The notes under the pieces were generated by a model that was not told the origin of the DNA, did no database searches, and saw nothing but the letters and a program-made list of their open reading frames with translations. From Amphiura filiformis (taxonomy: Eukaryota > Echinodermata > Ophiuroidea > Amphilepidida > Amphiuridae), in NCBI RefSeq assembly GCF_039555335.1, contig NC_092647.1:15982094-16046093 (forward strand): a stretch of 64,000 nucleotides of DNA, given 5' to 3'. The translations under genes were made by a program, and so were the position numbers. This document shows positions 24,801 through 36,800 of the stretch, one piece after another (position 1 is the stretch's first letter; the number at the start of each line of letters is the position of its first letter).

Positions 24801-27800
24801 GGCAACTGTTACCAGGTCAACACAATGAATAAGTACACTTGGACTGACTCAAAACATTACTGTGAAACACAAGGGTCTTTCTTGGTTAACATTTTAAGGT
24901 TTGCAGTAATTTATTCATTATTCATCTCTTTAGTTTTGAACTACATGGTTTACCTAAGAAATTGTTGTGGAGTGCTGAGTAGTTGTCATGGAGAACCCAG
25001 ATGCACTCAGCCCATCCCAGTTGGCACAGTTAACAAGTCGACATCAAATCAACATCGATTTCACTTTGACGTGTCAACCTGATGGTGAAATGTGGGTGAA
25101 AATCATGTCCATCTTCATTTCAACGCCAGCATATTTTCAAAAACATGATTCTTTGCTCAAAAGCCTCTTTTGACACAAATAACATATCACAATAAGGGGT
25201 TCACATATTTTGGGTCAAATGTCAATAACTGTTCACTTCCGTTCTGGGACGAAAAACTTCAAAATGCCTCTTCTACCACAAACAACATAGCTACTCAGCA
25301 AGCACTAAACGTTTACAGAAACTTTTACATGTCTTGTTATAAAGGGAATAACAAGTTTAAATAACATTCAGTAAACATTTTTGAAAACTTGATGCAAGTT
25401 GATGTTTATATAACCCGACATTTAAATGTTATTAAAACGTTCTGACCAAAACACATTGATAACGTTTATAGCGTTTCAAAAATAAATTATGTTTGTGTTT
25501 GATGGGTAAATGACGCCACTTGCACGTGCACTCATGAAAGAAGAAGAAGAAAATGCAATGATAGTGTGCTACCGAGATAACCCCATAGGGTGATGAGTAC
25601 AGTATTGAAGCAGAAGCAGAGGGCACAACGTCTAAATGTTGCTCCACAAGCCTCAGCACACTTTACATTAGCCAGTGTCGGGGGGGGGGGGACATTTACA
25701 CCCGATCTATTAAAAGCTGTAGGGATTTACATGACTATGGCCATGATTGTTGTTTTTTGTTCTGGTTCTGTGTTTAGTTCTTTAGTTCTGTGAAGTTCAA
25801 CATTTAATGCTTCTATGTTCTAAATCAAAGTAATATGTCCTGATCTATGATGTTTACTTAATTGCAGTGCTATTGAGAATAACTATGTTGTCAGCTTATT
25901 TGAAGAACTTCAGAATGTTGGTATCACTGATATATGGATTGGAGTATCAGGTATTGTATCAATCAATCAAGCTATTGGCCAATTAATCACTCTATCAGGA
26001 GATTGGTTTATGAGCAATAATATTAAATTATCAAGCAATTAATCAATCAATTTAATTAACCAGCCAATCAGTCAATGATTGATCAATCAATCATTTCGTC
26101 ATTGCTCTGCTATACCAGCACATGTCAAAATTGTCAGTTTTGGGAATATTATCTCTATAATTTTGTGCTTTTCACAGACACAGTGCCAACAAGTGGAATA
26201 CAATATGTTAATTTTTGAAATCCAGGATAATGCAATATTCTATTCTAATTAATTTGAGTAAAGGTAAAGGTAAAGGAGACGATCCTGTATAAACAGTGAT
26301 CGGAGTGCCCATCTCTCTTTCATTGGCGATTGGGCCAGACTCCTCCATGTAATGTTGCTATAGGGGGATCAGTCAATTTTGCCGCCTCTTCCTCAACAGC
26401 CCGAAAAGGTCGTCTCGGTCGTTTGAAAAAGTGAAGAGCAAAAAAAAGAAAAAAAAAGGGGTTTCAGGCGCAAACGCCCTAAAAGCGGCTTATTTTGATG
26501 TATAGTACCATTTTATGCGCCCTTTTTTATTTACTTATTCTTTTTGCCGCCCCTTCGTTTTTGGCGCCCCTTCATTTTGGCCGCCCCCTGCTTTTACCCA
26601 GGGGGCTGGCGCCCCCAAAGTCCCCCCCCAAAAAAAATACGCGCATGGGGATCGCTACACCTCCTCTACAGCGAGTCTGTTACCTTCCCAGCATTTAAGA
26701 ATGCCGGTACCCATTTAAACACCTGGGTGGAGAGGAGTAATCGAGATAAAGTGCCTTACTCAAGGGCACAACACGATTAATTTAAACATGATTACAACAT
26801 TGATTTCCTTGCTAATTAATAGTAAGTAAGTAAAATTACATCCCAGTATGTCAGAAAATCGTATTATACACAGTATGTCATACGCCGACATGTCAGAATA
26901 ACAATAACGTTGAAATAATGTGAGTCATATGCCAGTATGTCAGAACAAAAAATTATCCTCTCAAAACTTCATCAGCTTGTAGATTTGGGGTCACCATAGA
27001 TTCATAATTTCAAATAACTAATTTTGTTAAAAAATTGTGCCGAGTTGATCAATCAATCAGTTGATCGATCAATCAGCCATTCAATCCTACAATTGACATG
27101 ATTGATGAATCATTGAATTAATTACTGCATTCATGTATCTTCCTTAGATGTTGCTGCTGATGGTATACTTACTTGGAGTGATGGTTCATCTATGAGTTAT
27201 ACCAACTGGAACACCAACCAGCCATCAGATAAGGCTGGCTCTCCTGATTGTGGAACAATATTTACAGGCAAGAAGCAATTTTTTAAACAGAGGCAGCATT
27301 TTTCTGCTGCTGGAAATTAAAATGGTGGTTATATCCAATACGTAGAGTGTATGTTTAATTATTGGACTCTGAGATGGGAAAGGCTAAAATAGCTGCCCAG
27401 CAAGTAATGTGAGCCCGGAATGTGAGCTCCACTGAGTTTTTCCACATGTATGGGAAAGTAGACACCATGGTCACCAAAGTACTATCAGCTGGTGTTATAT
27501 TAATACCCACTAGAAAATCAAAGAAGGCAATGTGACAACTTGACAAGGATTAAATCTTAAGCTTTGCCAGATTAGAAATATTAGTAATGGTATTTTTATA
27601 GAATATTAGTAATGGTATTGTTATTGTTTCTCATTTTCAGGCACGGAATCTGGTCAATGGAGCACTGATAATTGCTTTGGTCTTCAGGCTTTTGTCTGCA
27701 TGGTTCCTGTAGGTAAGTGATGGGAGCTCCCTTGTCATCACTATGATTCGGAAGCATGATGGTTACAGGGCCTTCTGTATTGCTTCCCCGTCTTTAAAAT

Positions 27801-30800
27801 CAACTTCCTATCGGCATCAAGAATGCCAACACCACCAGCGCTGTTTAAAACCCACCTCAATTCTGCTAAAAACCCACCTTGTTATTTGTGTGTGTGTGGG
27901 GGGGGGGGGGACAAGCGGGGGCAAACATTATAAATGAGGGGACAGGCATCGTTCATGCTGTTTGATTTTTAAGCGCGTCAACACCCTCGTCGCACTGGGG
28001 AACACGGGGGGGGGGGTCTGAGGAGTTTTTGGATATGCTTGGAATGTGTCCCCAGAACAGTGGCATAGATTTCTTTTTGACATTGCGGGATAACGTTGGT
28101 AAAAAAATGGGAAAGTATATTGAATCCAGTATCCTTTTGTAACAAAAGATGCGCGAAGCGCGCGAAAAATCCTAAATATAATATTGCTAAACTAGTGACA
28201 TATGATACAAAAGTGGAATAAATGCGCGTTAAAATTACCAAATATGAGGTTAATTAATAACTCCCAGAAGTAGGCCTACTTTACCTTTTTTCATGGGGGG
28301 GGGGGGGCAGGGGCAAGGGCTATGTCACTGCTCTCATGCTTATTTTCTTTTGGTTCTTTTTCTTTTATTGTAGGTCAACCTGTAAAGCCAGTTCCACCTA
28401 ATGTGCGTAAGTATGTTTTGGTTTTGGTGAAGTTGTGAATTGTGAATAACAATAGCAATATCAACAACAAGAATAACAGGCCCCATAAACACGTTGAAGC
28501 CATTTTAAAAGTAGGGATACAGACTATATGAGAGGAGTTTATGGCTTGAGTATACGCACCTTCTGTAAATATGGAACACAGACAATGAAAATAGTCCTAT
28601 ATTACAAAATCCACTACCTCTGACTTTATGGGTCATATATTTCATACAGGTGTATCAAAATGATTGGTACCCGTCAGTTTCCTGTGCTTATGGACAAGAC
28701 TAGCTCAACAAAATGCAACATAGGAGCTACCTTATTTATAGATGAATGTTATGAAAGATCATAAAACTATCAATCATGGGCATTCCAAGAGGATCCAATG
28801 TCGCACATTGAAGAACAGACTTGTCAATAAACACCCAAAACTGATGGGTACCAAACATTTCATACTGCATCTTCTGTGTTTCAAATTAATGTCTGTGTTC
28901 TAGTTGACTCTTTTATAATATTTTGTTCTCTGATCACCAGTTGCTTCATTTTTCACCCTATAGCTCTTGGTGATTGCCCTCCTGGCTGGAGTTTGTTTGA
29001 TGAAAATTGCTACTACCTGGAACAAACCAAGAAGACATATGCCGATGCTCGTACAAGCTGTGAAGCTTTTGGGGCTAAACTGACCAGCATACATAGCGCT
29101 GAGGAGCAGTCATATCACTCAAGTAAGTTTGTGTGTGTGTTGAAATGATCATTACACGTTGAGGCACACTTCTGATGATAGCCCCAGGGAGGGTACAAAA
29201 AAGATTGGTTTTAGAAAAAGTGACCCATTTTTTATTCCAAAATTGAAGTAGAAAAGGAGGCCATTGTTTTGCCAAACGCCCAAAAGTGAGACACATTATT
29301 TGCAGCATGTCCCTGATCATATGTACTAAGTATAAGCGTAATGGCCCAATTGGAACGGAAAGAATGAAATAGATATGAAGATGAAGATCATAGAAAATTA
29401 AGGCCACTCCCATGCAGTAAAATAATGTACTCCCATAAATGTGAATCATCATAGACCAACAGAGATCAATTCTCGCTATTCACAATAAGGGCGCCGCCAG
29501 CGGTTTGCGATGTAATCGTGATGTATCATGGGAAAAGGTCAACATCCAAGTCCGCGCAATACGAATATTACCATGCTATTACATAGGAACACGTGACAAT
29601 ATTTTTTAGTTTGTCAATATAACGGTATTACACGCAAATCGATAGAGAAAAAAATGAATTGTGCACATTTCAAATCACATTATTTAGTATTATTGCATAA
29701 TAGCGAGAATTGAAATATTTTCTTCTGCTTCTTTTCAGTGCGTGTGAATACAGTGAATGATTGGATATGGATTGGTTTCCATGACATTACAGATGAGGGA
29801 CAATTTGAATGGGAGGATGGAACGCCGGTAAGTTAATCTATTGCTATTAGATACCAGAACGAAACAATCTGCAAGAAATATTTTGTATATAAACATTATG
29901 TAGCCAGAGGTTTCCAGTGATATAAAAATCTTTTTTTTTTTTTTTTTTTTGGGGGATGATGCTGTGGATCACGAAATGACCTTTTAATATGTAATGTTAT
30001 GATGGCATGATAACATGAGAGATATGATGCGAAATGTGGAGACTTGTGCACAGCTTAATGATAACAACTATAACAGAAGATGATGTCTCAAGTGGTTCAG
30101 CCATGTCATCATGCCTGACAATAGAATACCGTCTATTACCATGACTTCACACAGATGAAGAGGCTATCCACGACTACTACATTGAAAGGAAAACTAGATG
30201 CCCAGCTTCTGGTCTGCAAAGCAAAACAAGTCTGGAATGGGTTATTCAATCTAAAATTCACAATACCCTTGTGGAAGATGTTGGAAATATCTCTGACACA
30301 GGGAATATGAATTCTAACTGAAATTAGGCAGTTCCATTTGAATTTCATACACACTCTGAGAATGATTCAACCTGAATCTTCAACAGAGGGAAGGATAGTT
30401 ACAAGTAGAGTTGGCTAATGTTGTGGCCAGAATTTGTTTCTGTAATTTTATTTTAGAGTTTTGATGTAATTTAATGTGAACAAAATAAATGAAGTAAAAT
30501 AGGTGCTTAAACAAAATAATGTCGAATTAGAGTCACGCGGTAGCATGACCAGCAAGTTTTAAAAAAAACGACTGATAAAGAAGAATAAGAAGATGCACCG
30601 CGGGACTATATTTACACGAAACAAAACGCTATTGTTCTATGATATTTTTCGCTGGGTACAAAATATATCTAAAACCATGCTAAATCGTATTTACTATCCA
30701 AAGTGTAATATTTTAATAACTCATTAATTCAAAAGTTACACCAATCATACAGTCAATCCGATTGTTTGATAATAAATAAACATTCTTGCTTTATTTCACG

Positions 30801-33800
30801 CGGTATTTCATAGCCAAAATTAGTGGAAAATCATAGCTAATCATACTGATATCCACAATCTTTCGTCACTGCTACAGCCATACATGGCTGTCACTGTCGC
30901 ACTACCTTTTGAGATTCACTTTCAAATATACCCTAGTATATTCCTGGATACCCTACATACAAATTCTGGATCCCATTCGCCAAAAAATCAAGTTTTTCGC
31001 AATTCTTTTATTCTTTCCGGACCACAGCATACATTCATATTGATAAATACTCCACTTTCACACGTCGTTATAACGGGTCGTCCCCGTGGCGAAGCGGTTA
31101 AGGTCCTGGACTTCTAATCCATTTATGAATTTTTGCTCAGGTTCGAAACTTCCCACCACTTTTTTTCTTAATGTTTTATTAACCAATGTATTGTCATAAA
31201 TCAAGAATAACACCATCTCGAACATCCATTGCTATTATGATATTTTTTTTTTTCAAAACAAACATGTCTGATTTTTTATTCTCATCTAGGCCTAGGCCTA
31301 CTTTCACCATCCAGATGCTTTCACCATGCCTGACTATCATGACATCTTCGTTATTTAAAACACATTTATCATTGGCTCTGTTCACAGTTCAATCTGAAAT
31401 TATATTTGCAATAAATATTATAAATTGTCACAAATTAAAATCACAAACCGCGAAAGATCGCCAACAACTGCCGCTGAATATTGATATCAAACTAGATTTC
31501 ACCGCAGGGCTATAAAGAACCACAAACCGCGACATTTGGATATCCAACTAGATAGCCAGCAGGGCTACAAAGAATCACACACCACGAAATATGGATATCC
31601 AACAGGCTTAAACTATAAATTAGCTCCCGATAGAGGGCAGGGCCTGATAAGGGTAATTAAAATCACAAACCGCGAAAGATCGCTGACAACCGCCGCTTAA
31701 TAGGGATATCCAACTAGATTGCCCCGCAGGGCTACAAAGAACCACAAACCGCGAAATTTGCATATTGCCCGCAGGCTTATCGATTATAAAGAACCACAAA
31801 CCGTGAAATATGGATATCCAACAAATTAAGACCACAAACCGCGAAAGATCGCCAACAACTGCCGTTAAATTTGGATATCCAACTAGATTGCCTCGCAGGG
31901 CTATAAAGAACCACAAACCGCGAAATTTGGATATCCAACAAGCTTAAACTAATTAACTGCCGATAGAGGGCTTGATAAGGGAAATTAAAATCACAAACCG
32001 CGAAAGATCGCCGACAACCTCCGCTTAATAGGGATATCCAACTAGATTGACTGCAGGGCTACAAAGAACCAAAAACCGCGAAATGTGGATATCCAACAAA
32101 TTAAGACCACAAACCGCGATAAAATGAAATGAAATGAAATGAAGAGCCACAAACCGCGAAATTTGGATATGCAACTAGATTGCCCCACAGGGCTACAAAG
32201 AACCACAAACCACGAAATATGGATATCCAACAAGCTTAAACTATAAATTAGCTCCCGATAGAGGGCAGGCTTGATAAGGAAATTAAAACCACAAACCACG
32301 AAAGATCGCAGATCACCGCCGCTTACTAGGCATATCCAACTAGGTTGGCCCGCAGGGCTACAAAGAACCACAAACCGCGAAATTTGGATATCCAACTAGA
32401 TTGCCCACAGGCCTATAGATTATAAAGAACCACAAACCGCGAAATATGGATATCCAATAAATTAAGACCACAAACCGCGATAAACGAAATGAAACGAAAT
32501 GAAGAGCCACAAACCGCGAAATTTGTATTTGCAACTAGATTGCCCCACAGGGCTACGAAGAACCACAAACCACGAAATATGGATATCCAACAAGCTTAAA
32601 CTATAAATTAGCTCCCGATAGAGGCCAGTGCTTGATAAGGGAAATTAAAACCACAAACCACGAAAGATCGCAGATAACCGCCGCTTAATAGGCATATCCA
32701 ACTAGGTTGGCCCGCAGGGCTATAAAGAACCACAAACATTCAAACACGATTATCTTGCCTAGTCGGGGCATTTAGACGCTTCCGTAGTATAGGCTTAAAT
32801 ATATGCGCATTTACCTGTTCCAACTTGGAAGTAAATCGGACTTACTCTCCGTATCTCTCTGGCATTGTCAACATTGGGTGTGTGCTGTTTATATTTACAT
32901 TTTCTGTACATATTTACGTTGCCTTGAATAATTAAAGTATATTAAAATATATATTGATCATTGTGTACGCCTCAGTCACGCGTGACGAGCAAGTATTAAA
33001 ATAAACGACTGATAAAGTTTTGTTTAATTATTTATTGTCATAAATCATGAACAGCAACTTCAAACATCTATTTTTCGTTTTATGGAGCACTTTGTAACCT
33101 GATGACTTTCCAAGCTTGGAGCTACTTGGTTACATTCATAAAAAGAAAAGAAATCTACCAAAAAACGTTGACAACGTAAAGAAATCAGCAAGTTTAAAAA
33201 ACCCACCTCGGCTCACTTTTTGAAACTTGGTCCCATTTTGAATACCAACAGGAAATCAGTGTTTTTATTTTATTTCAACAGAATACAGCGTTTCCAACAA
33301 GATTACAAGCCTACTACACTTCTGGAAATGTTTTAAATTTATATAAATATGATGAAGTTTAAATTAATACCTTTTACAAATGGGACCAAGTTTCAAAAAG
33401 TGAGCCGAGGTGGGTTTTTTTAAACTTGCTGATTTCTTTACGTTGTCAACGTTTTTTTGGTAGATATTTTAATACAACCAAATAAATGTAGAGCTTAAAA
33501 CTGGCTTTTGACCCCAAATTTAGGTGCTGATCTTCAAGGTAGCCATATTGGTCATTATATCAATTTCCTGATGCCAATTTATTGATCACTCAAGTCAAGG
33601 TTGGGATTTTACATGTAACATCATAGCTTACATGATCCCTTAATAATTATAAACTTCCAAAATTTGCCAATTTTCCCAATTAGTTTGTTTTAATTTGGTG
33701 TACTTTAATTTGTACACCAATGAAATGTATTATGGTAATGGCAACCTCTAATATAATTTGTATGTATAAATAACTCATTTAATATTGTTATTTTACATTG

Positions 33801-36800
33801 TTTTTCAAAGGTTGACTTTACCAACTGGGCTCCAGGACAACCAGACAACTGGGGTGATGCAGGGGAGGATTGCACACATATGAGGAATGGTGAAACTCAG
33901 GCTGGACTGTGGAATGATTTGCCGTGTGACCATCCATCCTACTACATGTGTAAACTACCCAAGGGTGAGTGAGTTGATCTACATTAAAGATGCTGTTAAG
34001 TCTTGAAATTGATGAAAGCCACACCCGGAGATCTAGTTACTGCCAAATCAAACTACCGTAGACAGAAGAGGGCACATTGAAGAAGCATTAAAGCTATTGA
34101 TGCACGTAGAAAAACATTTGTGTTCAGACTAATCAATCATAATATAAAACACTATTGTTTGACAATGTAAACTATGGTGTTATTCGTTCAAGTAGTGATG
34201 TAACTTGAATAATTACCAGAGCAATAGATGAAAACAAAATTTGAATACAATTCCCTGCACTAGACGTACACTGTACTTCAGCATCGCACCATGCCATTGA
34301 TTATCAAAGAATAGGCATAAAAAAATTCTATTCGCAATTTCACATTATGCAGAGTTATGTTCACCTGTATGATTATCTTTAAAATGAGCGGTATTGTATT
34401 CAACCTATGATCGCTCACGTACACTATAATGAAAGACAAAGATAAAAAGACTAGTTTGCGTCTGACGTCACTGTCAATCAAATTCTCTACGATCCTTTAT
34501 TGGCTAATAACGCGTATAAGGAAGGTCGATTCATCTGGCTGGTGCCGATCGGAGAAAAGGAATAGCAGTGAATGGCGAGGATGGCGAAAATGACGTACTT
34601 TTACCACACGGCGAAAAGCAGCTTTTCTAGGCATTGTGGACATGGTGCCTTCAGTTAAGAAAGTTTCCTTCTATAAAGACCTAACTTTTGAGATGGTTTG
34701 CATGTCGAAAGGTGCAAAATTATAGGCGCCCGGTTATAAATCCGCGTTCAGCAAGTCATCATCACGACACTTGTAAACAAACCGTGCTCGGAGTTTGATT
34801 GACAGATGACGTCAGACACAAACTAGTCTTTTTATCTTTGCCTTTCATTATACACAGACATTACAGGTGAGTGCAGTCTACTTATAGTGCAGGGCAATGC
34901 ATTCAATAATTGTTATCACCTATAGCTATGGTAATTAATCCTGTTACATCACTATACTTCTACGGCGAATACAAAAAAAAATTACGCCTTGATTATGTTA
35001 TTTAATTTTTCAGCTTGTGATGAGTACACATCGGGTGATACCGATGAAGAATACTACTATCGCTACCATCCAGCCCAGAAGTCGGTGGAGTATATCTATT
35101 TTGAAGTGCAAGCTGATAATGATGTACATATAGGCCTATCACCAATAGAAGGTGATGCTGACCCTATGTATGAGATTGTCATAGGTGGATATGGAAATAC
35201 ATTGTCGGCTATCCGTAGATGTAAACAGGTAAAATTACTGAGAGCAGACCAGAAGTTAATCTAGAGACCAAATAGCCCCATGATATGGTAAATCTGCCAT
35301 ATTGGGTTGAAATTATACTTCAACGTGAGTGAGGCTGTCATATTCGGAAGCCGTGGTTAATGTAGGCCTACATTACGCTATAGACGAATCCAACGAGCCA
35401 AGTCATGGTCAGGATTTGGTCGGCCATCTTTGGGTAGCCGCTAGCACCAACCTGGTGTTTTGAGTGCCCAATTGTGCAAATAAAAGCCGCCTAACACCTA
35501 GAGAAGATGCAAGGACGAGGAAGGTTAATAGAGTAATATATACAATAGAGATAATTCCGCAGGTAATCCCGTCGCATCTTTTCATACATAGTCCTTTTGT
35601 TCGCAAGTACATCCATTTGTAGCGTTTGATATGGTGTATGCATACTGCATAGATACAGCGTGTAGTTATTCCGATTATCATATGGCACTTCAACAGCGAA
35701 TAGACATCGACCATGTAGAAGCTGTGTGTTTTGCCGAAGGGAATTGTATTGTGTTGTAAACTCATTCTTTTGTCTACCTGTGTTTTCGAGGAAGGTGTAG
35801 CACGGGTGATGGAATGCAGTTTAAAAATTCCGCCAAGGCCGAATCATTTCATATTTTGGGTGCATTGTAGCCGACGGCTACCCAACTAAAGGCTGCTAGT
35901 CAGGTGTAGGAATGCGTGGATTTGGATTCGTCTATATGCTAGCTGTTGACACTGGATAGCAATTGCCAATTGACACTTCCAGAGGGTCGCGATGTTTATG
36001 ATATACACATGAGATATTAATATGATCAAATCGGTCTATTTGTTGAGCATCTGTTTGTGCAGTGGGAGTCTGACAGAGGGGACATTCACATGTTAAGGTG
36101 GTACGGGTGTGTGTGACGGTCAAGCTCCCATGTTCAGGCTCTTCGGAAGTTCCTTAAGACCCACATTTGGATCATGCTCAAGTTCTTTGAGCCTCAAAGT
36201 CTGACAATTGTAGCTCTTTAGCTCAAATTTGGACATAAATGTTGTAGTTCATCAAGCCACTATTTTGCTCGAAAATCAATTCTTATATCCCAAAATGTGG
36301 TGCTCCGTGTCGCACACCCCTACCAAAATTTTAAGTTTAATGCCCTCACCTCCCGGAGCCCTCATGATGACCTACAGCTAGCTTTGACTATATTTATAAA
36401 TACGCATGTGGCCATCTCTGCGCTGCCATAACAGCTTGTAGCCTGGAAGTGACCATTGGCACAACGGGTGGTCTTCCTGTACATTTGAATGCAAAGTGGT
36501 AAAGCGACACCAGACTGTGCAGCAAAATTGTCTGATTTTGCAACTTTGTGATAATATTGTCAGAATCCCCAAATGTGTAATCATTTTGCTATTTAAGGCC
36601 AGAGTAATGGAAGACACATTCATCCACGCCCGAATTTGAGATTTCTTGATATTTATCAACACTAAGATGTATTCTTTCACTTGAAACTGATAAAATACAA
36701 CTTGCTAATATTTACTCGTATTTTTGCTTGATTTATTTCACTCGTTTCAACTCTAAAAAGTCACATGGCTCAAGACAGCTTAGTAAATTGGCGGGAAATA

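Larger units (their letters stand above)
29828..33810 (+). other. gene B intron 14 (4.0 kb)
   Basis: Holds a poly-T/G tract (29931-29955), a tRNA-Ser-like relic (31079-31165), a complex satellite (31430-32740) and an inverted-repeat element (33153-33465). GACTGATAAAG and GTCATAAATCA blocks occur on both sides of the satellite (near 30570 and 31190; near 33008 and 33038), suggesting it sits inside an older repeat. Confidence 0.6.

Noticed and set aside
31620-32395. Minus-strand frames of 98 and 117 residues
   Set aside because: Generated by the ACCACAAACCGCGAAA satellite; repeated [10 protein letters not shown] strings follow the DNA unit.
35409-35765. 118-residue minus-strand frame in the FAMeT intron
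   Set aside because: No recognisable motif; lies within a loose inverted-repeat region and has no splice support.
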